NCBI RefSeq assembly: GCF_009759665.1 | Contig: NZ_WQNE01000059.1 | Coordinates: 1 to 32,260 of the forward strand | Direction of reading: 5' to 3' | Source: Bradyrhizobium cajani | GTDB lineage: Bacteria > Pseudomonadota > Alphaproteobacteria > Rhizobiales > Xanthobacteraceae | Length of the DNA: 32,260 nucleotides | Shown: positions 7,653 to 15,084 of the stretch, piece after piece | How the letters are laid out: each line of letters opens with the position of its first letter | Numbering within the stretch: position 1 is the stretch's first letter | Made by a program: the position numbers and the translations under genes | The notes under the pieces: generated by a model | Told to the model about the DNA's origin: nothing | Databases searched by the model: none | The model's input: the letters and a program-made list of their open reading frames with translations, nothing else

Positions 7653-9092
7653 ATGAGGCGCTTCGTTGAAGGGGCGGATCGTGGGCAGTGGACGCTGCTG
7701 CCCGAATGCCTCGATGATTTTATTGACGAGAGCAACCCTGTTCGCGTGATCGACGCGTTTGTCGATGCGCTGGATTTGGCTGAGATGGGTTTTGCGGGGG
7801 CGGAGCCGGCGGCGACTGGCCGGCCATCGTACCACCCCGCGGTGCTCCTCAAGCTTTACATCTATGGCTACCTGAACCGAGTGCAGTCCAGCCGGCGGTT
7901 GGAACGGGAAGCCGGACGTAATGTCGAGGTGATGTGGCTGCTGGGTCGTCTCGCTCCTGATCACAAGACGATCGCGGACTTCCGCAAGGACAACGGCCTA
8001 GCCCTTCGCAAGGCATGTGCGCGCTTCGTCGAACTCTGCCGTGAGATGGGCCTTCTCGCGACGACGAGCGTCGCCATCGACGGCAGCAAGTTCAAGGCCG
8101 TGAACAACCGGGACAGGAACTTCACACGGGCGAAGGTGGAGCGGCGGCGTGCGCAGCTGGAGGAGAGCGTCGCGCGCTATCTGAGCCAACTTGACACGGC
8201 CGACCGCCAGGAGCCGACGGAGGCGCTGGCCGCAAAGGTGACGAGGCTGACCGAGAAGCTGACGAAGCTGAAGGAGGAAATGGGCAAGCTTGCCGTTTAC
8301 GAGAAGCAGATGCTGGCTTCGCCCGACCAGCAAATCTCCCTGACCGATCCCGACAGCCGTTCGATGGCAACGAGCGGCCGCGGTTCCGGCGTCGTCGGCT
8401 ACAACGTGCAGGTTGCCGTCGATACCGAGCATCATCTGATTGTGGCGCACGAGGTCACGACCAGCGGCTCGGATCGGGCGCAACTGGCTAACATGGCCAA
8501 GCAAGCGAAGGCTGTTCTCCAGAGCGAGACGCTCGAGGCTGTAGCCGATCGCGGCTACTTCAGCAGCCTGGAGATCCTCGCGTGCCACGAGGCCGGCGTC
8601 ACGGTAACTCTGCCCAAGCCGCAAACGTCGGGTGCCAAGTCAGATGGGCGCTTCGGCAAGCAGGACTTTGTCTATTTGCCGGAGGAAGATGCCTATCGCT
8701 GTCCGGCTGGGGAGCAACTGCCATATCGCTTCACGGGCGAGGAAGATGGCAAGCAGATAAGGCGCTACTGGACCACAGCCTGTCAGAACTGTTCACTCAA
8801 GTCCCAGTGTACGACAGGGCCGGAGCGGCGGATTCCACGATGGGAGCAAGAGCATCTGCTCGAAGCTGTGCAGCAGCGCCTTGATGCAAATCCACAAGCC
8901 ATGCGCCAGCGTCGGGAGACGGTCGAGCATCCGTTCGGCACGATGAAGGCCCGCATGGGAGCGACGCACTTCCTCACCAAAACGCTCCCAAAAGTAGCGG
9001 CCGAGATGGCGCTCTCGGTTCTGGCCTACAATCTGACACGGGTCATGAACATAGTCGGGACCAAGCCACTGATCGCTGCGATCGCGGCCTGA
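7653..9092 (+). CDS. IS1182-type DDE transposase
   Basis: This 479-residue protein begins with a DUF772-type domain (about residues 5-90: NPVRVIDAFVDALDLAEMGF, then GRPSYHPAVLLKLYIYGYLN). A DDE/RNase H-like core follows, interrupted by a charged coiled-coil insertion (about 165-215). The catalytic acids are seen in SVAIDGSKFKAV, in EAVADRGYFS and in ETVEHPFGTMKARMG. A C-x2-C cluster sits in the insertion before the final acid (ACQNCSLKSQC). Length and order are normal for IS1182, and no frameshift is seen, so it is probably active. The ATG follows GCGGGGGAA; a TTG lies just before it. It catalyses cut-and-paste or copy transposition of its own element. Confidence 0.93.
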   Translation: MRRFVEGADRGQWTLLPECLDDFIDESNPVRVIDAFVDALDLAEMGFAGAEPAATGRPSYHPAVLLKLYIYGYLNRVQSSRRLEREAGRNVEVMWLLGRLAPDHKTIADFRKDNGLALRKACARFVELCREMGLLATTSVAIDGSKFKAVNNRDRNFTRAKVERRRAQLEESVARYLSQLDTADRQEPTEALAAKVTRLTEKLTKLKEEMGKLAVYEKQMLASPDQQISLTDPDSRSMATSGRGSGVVGYNVQVAVDTEHHLIVAHEVTTSGSDRAQLANMAKQAKAVLQSETLEAVADRGYFSSLEILACHEAGVTVTLPKPQTSGAKSDGRFGKQDFVYLPEEDAYRCPAGEQLPYRFTGEEDGKQIRRYWTTACQNCSLKSQCTTGPERRIPRWEQEHLLEAVQQRLDANPQAMRQRRETVEHPFGTMKARMGATHFLTKTLPKVAAEMALSVLAYNLTRVMNIVGTKPLIAAIAA

Positions 9093-9136
9093 GACAGACG
9101 CCGTTCCTAGCCTCCTGGACCGACGCCCTTTGAAGC

Positions 9137-9152
9137 CGTTTTTACACGGCCA
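9137..9152 (-). repeat. Right terminal inverted repeat of the IS element
   Basis: CGTTTTTACACGGCCA on the plus strand, the inverted partner of 7594-7609. It lies 44 bp after the transposase stop, symmetric with the left end. Confidence 0.75.
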
Positions 9153-9206
9153 AGACCCAGAGCGGACGTGCATCCATAGCATGACACTGTTGCGAACACG
9201 ATGCCG

Positions 9207-9503
9207 TCAAAGCGTGACCAACTGTACTGGCAGAGTTGTATCGACGTCCAAAAACCAAGCGTCCGCAAAACATCGCACGTCTTCGATCGACTCGTTTGGA
9301 TGCGAAGTCGTGTTTATGAATCGACTAGAATCATCGCCGAGACCGACAACCAGTTCATCAATAACGTCCTCCACTCTGCGGCAGTCGGGGCCGACCACAC
9401 AAACCAAGACAACCTTGTCTTGGATGCATTGTTCAACGAACGCCTCAAGCTTCGGTGAATCCCAAGGTGGTGCGTAGAGGATCACTCTCTGTGCATAATT
9501 CAT
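9207..9503 (-). CDS. Hypothetical protein (98 aa)
   Basis: The predicted protein starts MNYAQRVILYAPPWDSPKLE and continues with hydrophobic beta-like strands (VVLVCVVGPDC, then RVEDVIDELVVGLGDDSSRF) and SHPNESIEDVRCFADAW. The alternating alpha/beta pattern and the conserved-looking VVGPDC and DELVVG turns suggest a real small domain. I recall similar uncharacterised proteins of about 100 residues in proteobacteria but cannot name the family with certainty. The ATG at 9503 is preferred over an upstream TTG (9515). The ribosome site is weak. The gene ends 54 bp from the right end of the IS. Confidence 0.6.
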   Translation of the reverse strand: MNYAQRVILYAPPWDSPKLEAFVEQCIQDKVVLVCVVGPDCRRVEDVIDELVVGLGDDSSRFINTTSHPNESIEDVRCFADAWFLDVDTTLPVQLVTL

Positions 9504-9776
9504 CAAATCCGCCAATCGACAAAAATCGGAAGAGTCGCGAGCGGTCCTAATATATCACGGACGCCCTTACAGTGACCTGCGCTCAACATCTCAATTTTTG
9601 AAATGTCCGGTTGTGGCCCAACAGCCGACATTCGCTGGTGGAGCCCCCAATTTCATGTCGCCGAACAGGAGCTCGGCGTTAACCATCGCTGGCGGTTCCG
9701 GCCTGAACGAGATCGCTTCGAAGTTTCTTAAATTTTGCTCGGTACCTCTCTTGGGCATGGTGACCTGGGGGAAGAC

Positions 9777-10655
9777 ATGAGCAAGCGGGCCAAACGTGGA
9801 AAGGCAGAGGCGCTCGCAATACCAATGGTCGCGAGAGTCGCAATTGGCGCCGTGGCCGTTGCCGTCGTGGGGTACAGTTTGCTGTCTCGCCCGACGAGCG
9901 TGCAACCGGTACGGAAGCCGTCCGCACCACAAGCCCAAGTCCAAGCACAGGCATCGTCGACGCCGGTTTACGTGGCAACTCCGGTTCATGCATCAGCGCC
10001 GGCTCCAGCTCCCGCTCCGATTCCGGCCCCGGCGCCTCTGGTCGAGCCGCCAAAGGCCGCGGACGGTCCCGGAGCATTGGTCCGGCAGGTGGTTGATTAC
10101 GCCAGTCGCCAGACGCCGGGCACCGTGATCATCGATACCGGAAACACATTCCTTTATTTCGTTCTGAACGACAGGCAAGCGATGCGCTACGGCATCGGTG
10201 TCGGCCGCGAAGGTTTTACCTGGTCCGGTGAGCAGACCGTGGCCCGTAAGGCCGAATGGCCGGATTGGCATCCGCCCGCGGAGATGGTCTCGCGTCAGCC
10301 TTATCTGCCGCGCTTCATGGCAGGTGGCCCCGGCAACCCGCTCGGCGCCCGGGCGATGTATCTGGGCGAGACCGAATATCGCATTCACGGCACCAACAAT
10401 CCCGATACGATCGGGAAGCGGGTGTCGTCCGGCTGTATCCGGCTGACCAATGAGGACGTGACGGACCTCTATGAGCGGGTGAAAGTCGGAGCGAAAGTGA
10501 TCGTGCTTCCGGCAAATGCTGCCCGTCGACCGTCCCAGGGAGCGCCGGCCGACGCCGCTTTCCGATTGCCGGACCCGGCATCGCCGCCGAAGCGGCCCTT
10601 GGGGGCCAACGCACAGATGCTGCCGTCCGGACCGAAGATCGCCGAGGCGCAGTAA
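9777..10655 (+). CDS. L,D-transpeptidase (ErfK/YbiS/YkuD fold), membrane-anchored
   Basis: The 292-residue protein has a basic N-terminus, a membrane anchor (about residues 18-36), and a Pro/Ala-rich linker (about 40-92) with the run APAPAPAPIPAPAP. A YkuD catalytic domain follows (about 115-247). The active-site motif is visible as YRIHGTN (His204) and KRVSSGCIRLTNEDV (Cys220, Arg222). Such enzymes form 3-3 crosslinks in peptidoglycan, or attach proteins to it, in the periplasm. The 45-residue C-terminal tail is proline-rich and may be disordered. The ATG is chosen because GGGGGA lies 4-8 bases before it; an upstream in-frame start (9735) has no such site. It converges with the TPR gene. Confidence 0.9.
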   Translation: MSKRAKRGKAEALAIPMVARVAIGAVAVAVVGYSLLSRPTSVQPVRKPSAPQAQVQAQASSTPVYVATPVHASAPAPAPAPIPAPAPLVEPPKAADGPGALVRQVVDYASRQTPGTVIIDTGNTFLYFVLNDRQAMRYGIGVGREGFTWSGEQTVARKAEWPDWHPPAEMVSRQPYLPRFMAGGPGNPLGARAMYLGETEYRIHGTNNPDTIGKRVSSGCIRLTNEDVTDLYERVKVGAKVIVLPANAARRPSQGAPADAAFRLPDPASPPKRPLGANAQMLPSGPKIAEAQ

Positions 10656-10724
10656 CGCGCGGTTCTGACGGTCATTCTGGGAACTCGCACGCTCGGCGCG
10701 GGCAAACATCCGGCGACCCCCAAG

Positions 10725-11825
10725 CTAACCCGACGATCGCCTCTCCAGGGCCGCCGCGATATTGTCCAAGGCGGCGTTCCTGCGCTTTATTTCGACGAGC
10801 TCATTCTCGCACATCTGAATCATTGTCGGTCCGGACCACCGTCCGGACGCATGGGCGTCCCTTCGACAACAAAGCCAGATCAACGCAGCCAGAAAGACAG
10901 CAGCAGCGAGCCATGATAGCACCTGCTCCGGATCGAAGTCGGCGATGGCGCGGCGGAAATCGCCCTTGAAAAGGTACGCCATGGCGCGATTGCTGTAGGC
11001 GGCCCCATCATTCGGATCGAGCGCGATCATCTGATCGTAGTCGGCGATGGCGCGGTCGAAGTCGCCCTTGGTTTGATAAGCGTAGCCGCGGGCGAAGTAA
11101 GCATCCCTGTATTGCGGATAGAGTGCGATCGCCTGACTACAGTCGGCGATGACGCGATCGACGTCACCCTTTGCCCTGTACGCAAAAGCGCGGCTGTAGT
11201 AGGCGAGCGCATATTTCGGATAGAGCGCGATCACCTGGTCGTAGTCGGCGATGGCACGATCAAGATCGCCTTTGGCCAAGTAGGTGGCACCTCGGGCGGT
11301 GAGGGTGACGTAGTTGCTCGCATCCAGCTGGATACTCTCGGTATAGTCCGCGATGGCACGGTCGTTGTCGCCTTTGGCCTGGTAGGCGTAGCCGCGCTCG
11401 CCGTATCCGGCCCGCTTTCCATAGTTTGACAGGCCACCTTCGAATGCCTGGTTGACGTCGGCAATCGCCCGGTCGTAGTCGTGCCGTTGGTTGTAGATGT
11501 GCGCCCGATTGAGCAGCGAGCCGACAGCTTCGGGATCAATCCGGATCGCCTCGGTGTAATCCTTGAAGGCGCGGTCGATGCGATCGGCGAGGCTTGTCTG
11601 CGACCAGGAATAGCCGCGCGTATGATACAAGGTGGAGAGGTCCCGGTCCTTGTAATCTCCGCTTTCGATCGCGCGCGTACAGGCGGCGATGGTCGCGGCT
11701 GCGGCTTCCCTCGATCCTTTCAAGCACTCCTGCCGGTCGTCGGCTGCCGCTGGCCGGCTGACGGCAGCGGCTGTTGCGAGTGCCAAAACGACCAGCCAGG
11801 CGCGCGCGGAAAACCCTGTGCGCAT
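10725..11825 (-). CDS. Exported TPR-repeat protein with C-terminal membrane helix
   Basis: The 366-residue protein has a signal peptide (SARAWLVVLALATAAAVS, then RPAAADD). About six tetratricopeptide repeats follow, with the recurring phrase KGDxDRAIADYDQxIAL. A transmembrane helix near residues 300-320 (VLSWLAAAVFLAALIWLCC) comes next, then a cytoplasmic tail ending NELVEIKRRNAALDNIAAAL. The repeats should form a protein-binding superhelix in the periplasm. The last repeat is cut short and joined directly to the membrane helix (ADFDPEQVLSW), which suggests a fusion or deletion. The downstream-encoded tail resembles that of the neighbouring gene at 11853. The two genes are in one direction 27 bp apart, so they may form an operon. 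The partner is unknown. Confidence 0.85.
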   Translation of the reverse strand: MRTGFSARAWLVVLALATAAAVSRPAAADDRQECLKGSREAAAATIAACTRAIESGDYKDRDLSTLYHTRGYSWSQTSLADRIDRAFKDYTEAIRIDPEAVGSLLNRAHIYNQRHDYDRAIADVNQAFEGGLSNYGKRAGYGERGYAYQAKGDNDRAIADYTESIQLDASNYVTLTARGATYLAKGDLDRAIADYDQVIALYPKYALAYYSRAFAYRAKGDVDRVIADCSQAIALYPQYRDAYFARGYAYQTKGDFDRAIADYDQMIALDPNDGAAYSNRAMAYLFKGDFRRAIADFDPEQVLSWLAAAVFLAALIWLCCRRDAHASGRWSGPTMIQMCENELVEIKRRNAALDNIAAALERRSSG

Positions 11826-11852
11826 GTCCCTGCTCCCTGCGATGCGCCAGCG

Positions 11853-12164
11853 CTAACCCGGAGACGGCTTTTCCAGAGCCACCGCGATCCTCTCCAGCAA
11901 CGCATTGGTGCGCCTGTTTTCGGCGAGCTGCTGCTCGTAGAGATCGACCCAATTCGTGCCGGATGATCCGCGCAAGTTCCTGCGCGAAAGCCACAGCCAT
12001 ACGCCCACCAGCACCAGAAACGGCAACCAGGACACGATGAGACTAACCACCCAGGGCGGCGAACCACCGCCTGACCGGTTGAGCAACGAAAACAAAACGA
12101 CGAGAGCGCCGACGAGACTGATCCACATCGCAACCAACAGAAGCCGAGAGCGAGGCTTGGTCAT
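11853..12164 (-). CDS. Small membrane protein with tail related to the TPR neighbour
   Basis: The 103-residue protein has two hydrophobic helices (LLLVAMWISLVGALVVLFSL and VVSLIVSWLPFLVLVGVWLW). A cytoplasmic helical tail ending QLAENRRTNALLERIAVALE follows. The tail matches the C-terminus of the next gene in pattern (R-R-x-N-A-L-x-x-I-A-x-A-L-E). I recall no named family; short Bradyrhizobium membrane proteins with an ALLERIA tail are uncharacterised. The ATG at 12164 starts just before the first helix. A longer frame from 12233 would translate an intergenic direct repeat and is less likely. The ribosome site is weak (ACTGGA). Upstream lies the shared region with the divergent P450. Confidence 0.65.
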   Translation of the reverse strand: MTKPRSRLLLVAMWISLVGALVVLFSLLNRSGGGSPPWVVSLIVSWLPFLVLVGVWLWLSRRNLRGSSGTNWVDLYEQQLAENRRTNALLERIAVALEKPSPG

Positions 12165-12183
12165 TCCAGTCACTGAAGTTCCC

Positions 12184-12226
12184 TTGGTTGATCTAAGGAA
12201 GCATATGCTATCATTGGTTGATCTAA
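12184..12226. promoter_or_regulatory. Direct repeat TTGGTTGATCTAA x2, 30-bp period
   Basis: Identical 13-mers lie at 12184-12196 and 12214-12226, 30 bp apart start to start, close to three DNA turns. They sit 20-62 bp upstream of the minus-strand membrane-protein start and about 170 bp before the P450. Two same-face direct sites are typical of an activator or repressor, but the protein is unknown. Confidence 0.5.
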
Positions 12227-12313
12227 CTTCCATCCTCTCGCGCAGGCAGTCGCCTCATTTGGTTAGCCGTTCCTTTGCGGGATGCCCCTTCTTGTGAAGG
12301 CACGCTCCGATGC

Positions 12314-12341
12314 CGTCTGTCCCTATCGCTAGGGACAGACG
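12314..12341. promoter_or_regulatory. Perfect 12-bp inverted repeat upstream of the P450
   Basis: CGTCTGTCCCTA and TAGGGACAGACG face each other across a 4-base loop (TCGC). It ends 56 bp before the P450 start. No T-run follows on either strand, so an operator or a 5'-leader hairpin is more likely than a terminator. Which regulator binds is unknown. Confidence 0.55.
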
Positions 12342-12397
12342 CCGGCGCGGGACTTCGCTAGTCTCCTGAAGGAAACGAGATCCAGAGGAACGCCGTC

Positions 12398-13561
12398 TTG
12401 AGCACCGCGCCGCGCATCGACATCGACCCTGCTTCGTTCTGGGCCGACCCCTATCCGATGCTTGCAAAAATGCGCAAGGAGGCGCCGATCGCCTTCGTGC
12501 CGCAGCTCGGCTCGACGCTGCTGACGAGCCGCGACGACATCTCGATCTCGGAGAAGCAGATCGACGTGTTCTCCTCGCATCAGCCCGCCGGCCTGATGAA
12601 CCGGCTGATGGGCCACAACATGATGCGCAAGGATGGCGAGGCGCACCAGGTCGAGCGGCGCGCGATGTTTCCGACGATCTCGCCCAAGACGGTGAAGGCG
12701 CACTGGACCGCGCAATTCCAGGCCCATGCCGACCGGATCATCGACGTGATCGAGCCCGGGCGGATCGACTTCATGCGCGACTTCGCGCTGCCGTTCTCGG
12801 GCGAGTGCCTGAAGTCGATCACCGGCCTCACCAACATTCGATATCAGGACATGGACGCGTGGTCGCAGGGCATGATCGAGGGCATCGCGAACTACGCGGG
12901 CGACCCGGCCGTCGAATCGCGCTGCCATGCCGCGACGTCAGGCATCGATGCTGCGATCGACGACATCCTGCCGGCGCTGCGCAAGCATCCCGATCAGAGC
13001 ATCCTCGGCGTGCTCCTCGCCTCCGGCATGCCGACGGAGAGCGTGCGAGCCAACGTCAAGCTTGCGATATCAGGCGGCCAGAACGAGCCGCGCAAGGCGA
13101 TCGCCGGCACGGTGTGGGCGCTGCTGAGCCATCCGGAGCAGCTCGCTCTGGTGCGCAAGGGCGAGGTGTCGTGGCTCCAGGCGTTCGAGGAATATGCCCG
13201 CTGGATCTCGCCGATCGGCATGTCGCCGCGGCGCATCGCAAAGCCGTGGAGTATCCGCGACGTGTCGTTCGAGCTCGACGAGCGCGTGTTCCTGATGTTC
13301 GGCTCGGCCAATCGCGACGAGAAGCATTTTGAGCGCGCCGACCAGTTCGACGTGCGGCGCGACACGTCCAAGAGCGTCGCCTTCGGCGCCGGCCCGCATT
13401 TCTGCGCCGGCGCCTGGGCCTCGCGCGCGATGATCGCCGACGTCGCGCTGCCGACGGTGTTCGCGCGTTCTCAAAAGCTGGAGATCGCGGACGACGAGCC
13501 GGTGCGGATCGGCGGCTGGGCGTTTCGTGGGCTGCAAAATCTGCCAGTGAGGTGGCATTAG
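12398..13561 (+). CDS. Cytochrome P450 with atypical I-helix
   Basis: The 387-residue protein carries the haem-binding loop VAFGAGPHFCAGAWASR with the axial ligand Cys336. It also has a K-helix E-x-x-R (Glu265, Arg268, in FEEYARW) and the I-helix segment AISGGQNEPRKAIAG at about 223-237. Bacterial class I P450s normally have [A/G]GxD/E-T-T there; here the acid-alcohol pair is replaced by Gln-Asn-Glu-Pro-Arg, which should alter oxygen activation. Length is normal and no signal peptide is present, so it is cytoplasmic and needs ferredoxin and reductase, neither of which is nearby. The start is TTG, with AGAGGA 8 bases before it; no ATG fits. The substrate is unknown. Confidence 0.92.
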   Translation: MSTAPRIDIDPASFWADPYPMLAKMRKEAPIAFVPQLGSTLLTSRDDISISEKQIDVFSSHQPAGLMNRLMGHNMMRKDGEAHQVERRAMFPTISPKTVKAHWTAQFQAHADRIIDVIEPGRIDFMRDFALPFSGECLKSITGLTNIRYQDMDAWSQGMIEGIANYAGDPAVESRCHAATSGIDAAIDDILPALRKHPDQSILGVLLASGMPTESVRANVKLAISGGQNEPRKAIAGTVWALLSHPEQLALVRKGEVSWLQAFEEYARWISPIGMSPRRIAKPWSIRDVSFELDERVFLMFGSANRDEKHFERADQFDVRRDTSKSVAFGAGPHFCAGAWASRAMIADVALPTVFARSQKLEIADDEPVRIGGWAFRGLQNLPVRWH

Positions 13562-13584
13562 CTCGCGGCGTACTTTGGTGTCAT

Positions 13585-13621
13585 CGCCCGCCTTGTGCGC
13601 AATTGCGCACTGGGGCGGGCG
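13585..13621. repeat. Long palindromic dispersed repeat
   Basis: The inner part GTGCGCAATTGCGCAC (13595-13610) is a perfect 16-bp palindrome. Outside it CGCCCGCC (13585-13592) pairs with GGCGGGCG (13614-13621), giving a long stem-loop just 24 bp after the P450 stop. It may end P450 transcription, though no T-run follows. Confidence 0.65.
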
Positions 13622-13674
13622 ATCCAGTATTCCAGAGACAGTCGTTTGATACGGAGACGCCGCGGCGTACTGGA

Positions 13675-13694
13675 TTTCCCGCCTTCGCGGGGAA
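13675..13694. repeat. Dispersed palindrome, copy 1
   Basis: TTCCCGC-CTTC-GCGGGGA forms a short stem with a CTTC loop. The 18-mer TTCCCGCCTTCGCGGGGA recurs at 27236-27253, preceded by GGAT in both places. It resembles interspersed extragenic palindromes frequent in Bradyrhizobium. Confidence 0.65.
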
Positions 13695-14083
13695 TCACAG
13701 CGGAGGTGGTGGATGGTGTTTGGGCCGACAATTCCCAGTCCGCCATGATGCCATCATGCCCCTGTTTTGCCCGACGTGTCAAACATACTTCGGATAATAC
13801 GCAAGTCGTTGTTTTCGTTCACCCCGTCTACTGTGCATGGGGTTGTTTTCGGCATTTATGTTCCGACGCTGGAGCGCTGGATCAAATCCGAACGGGCTCT
13901 CACGTTCGCGTGCGGAAAAGATCCCTCTGCATGAGCGCGGCCGCTTGAAAGATTAATGATGCGCCGCGCCGCGCGCGCAGTGCTCGCATCGCTATTTTTC
14001 CGCGCGTCTCGACAGCTCCGCTGACCCACACCATCATTCCCGAAACGTGAATGATGACGGCCGCGCGCGGCCGGGAGTGTGGA

Positions 14084-15046
14084 ATGCAGCGTCGCGACTT
14101 CTTGAAGCTTTCGGTTGGAACTGCGGCCGCCGCTGCGTTTGCCTCGCGTGCCAGCGCGCAAGGAACGTCACAAGGCGCGGTGAAGGAAATTCGTATCGGC
14201 TACCAGAAGAACGGTGTGCTGGTCATCACGCGCCAGCAGGCCGCTCTGGAAAAACATTTCGCTCCCTTAGGCATCGAGGTGAAATGGGTCGAGTTTTCCT
14301 CGGGTCCCCCGATGATGGAGGCGATAAACGTCGGCAGCGTCGATTACGGCGCGGTCGGCGATTCCCCGCCGGTGTTCGCCCAGGCCGCGGGCGCTGCGAT
14401 CGTCTATGCCGCCGGCCAGCCCATCACCAACGGCCAGGGCATTTTGGTGCCGAAGGATTCGCCGATCCGCTCCATCGCCGAGCTGAAAGGCAGGCGCGTC
14501 GGCTTCACCAAGGGTTCCAGCGCCCACAACATCGTGGTGCAGACGCTGGAGAAGGCCGGCCTGACCTATGCCGACATCACGCCGGTCTATCTGACGCCGC
14601 CGGACGCCGGACCTGCCTTCGCCAATGGCAGCATCGAGGCCTGGGCGATCTGGGACCCGTACTTTGCGATCGGCGAGACCAGGCAGAACGGCCGCGTCCT
14701 GATCAATGCGCGCGAGGTCACCAAGACCAATTCCTTCTACATCGCCAACCGAGATTTCGCGAAGAACCACGGCGCGACCCTGCAGCAGATCGTCGACGTC
14801 ACGACCGCGACCGCCAGATGGGCCGAGCAGCATCGCGACGAGGTCGCCAGATCGCTGGCCGCGGTCACCGGCATTCCGCTGGATATCCAGACCATCGCGG
14901 CGGACCGTTCGTCCTTCGTGGTCGGTCCTGTCACCGACGAGATCGTCGCGACCCAGCAGGGCGTTGCCGACCGTTTCTACAGGCTCGGCCTGATCCCGAG
15001 GCCGATCGTCATCCGCGACATCGTCTGGCGCAACCCGGCAGCCTGA
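14084..15046 (+). CDS. ssuA: Sulfonate/taurine-type ABC transporter substrate-binding protein, Tat signal
   Basis: The 320-residue protein begins MQRRDFLKLSVGTAAAAAFA with a twin-arginine motif (RRDFLK) and cleavage near SRASAQG. The mature part follows the aliphatic-sulfonate binding-protein pattern: IRIGYQKNG, VEFSSGPPMMEAINVGSVDY, PPVFAQAAGA, LVPKDSPI and EAWAIWDPY. It should capture sulfonates in the periplasm for the SsuBC transporter encoded downstream. Export folded through Tat is inferred from the motif. The ATG at 14084 follows GGGAG by 6 bases; an upstream frame start (14051) would place residues before the Tat motif. It is the first gene of the operon and paralogous to the next one. 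Confidence 0.88.
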   Translation: MQRRDFLKLSVGTAAAAAFASRASAQGTSQGAVKEIRIGYQKNGVLVITRQQAALEKHFAPLGIEVKWVEFSSGPPMMEAINVGSVDYGAVGDSPPVFAQAAGAAIVYAAGQPITNGQGILVPKDSPIRSIAELKGRRVGFTKGSSAHNIVVQTLEKAGLTYADITPVYLTPPDAGPAFANGSIEAWAIWDPYFAIGETRQNGRVLINAREVTKTNSFYIANRDFAKNHGATLQQIVDVTTATARWAEQHRDEVARSLAAVTGIPLDIQTIAADRSSFVVGPVTDEIVATQQGVADRFYRLGLIPRPIVIRDIVWRNPAA

Positions 15047-15084
15047 CCGTGCCGACCAATCTCCCCGATCCAAAAGGTTTGAAC

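Larger units (their letters stand above)
7594..9152 (+). mobile_element. IS1182-family insertion sequence, apparently complete
   Basis: The element is about 1.56 kb with one transposase gene. Its ends are imperfect inverted repeats: TGGCTGTGTGAAAACG at 7594-7609 and, read inward on the other strand from 9152, TGGCCGTGTAAAAACG (14 of 16 identical). The size and single DDE transposase fit the IS1182 family. GACCC occurs just outside both ends (7589-7593 and 9154-9158, with one extra A on the right); this may be a target duplication or chance. The exact outer boundary is therefore uncertain by a few bases. Confidence 0.82.
13562..14083. other. Repeat-rich spacer between the P450 and sulfonate genes
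   Basis: About 520 bp with no gene. It contains a large palindrome (13585-13621), a second one (13675-13694) shared with 27237-27253, and a segment near 13800-13850 (GTGCATGGGGTTGTTTTC) that I recall as common between Bradyrhizobium genes. The ssu promoter should lie in its last 150 bp, but I see no clear consensus. Confidence 0.5.

Noticed and set aside
14047..15084. Long frame that joins upstream DNA to the second substrate-binding protein
   Set aside because: The upstream part is the wrong frame of the first binding protein (Arg-rich, low complexity). The true gene starts at 15085 with a signal peptide.
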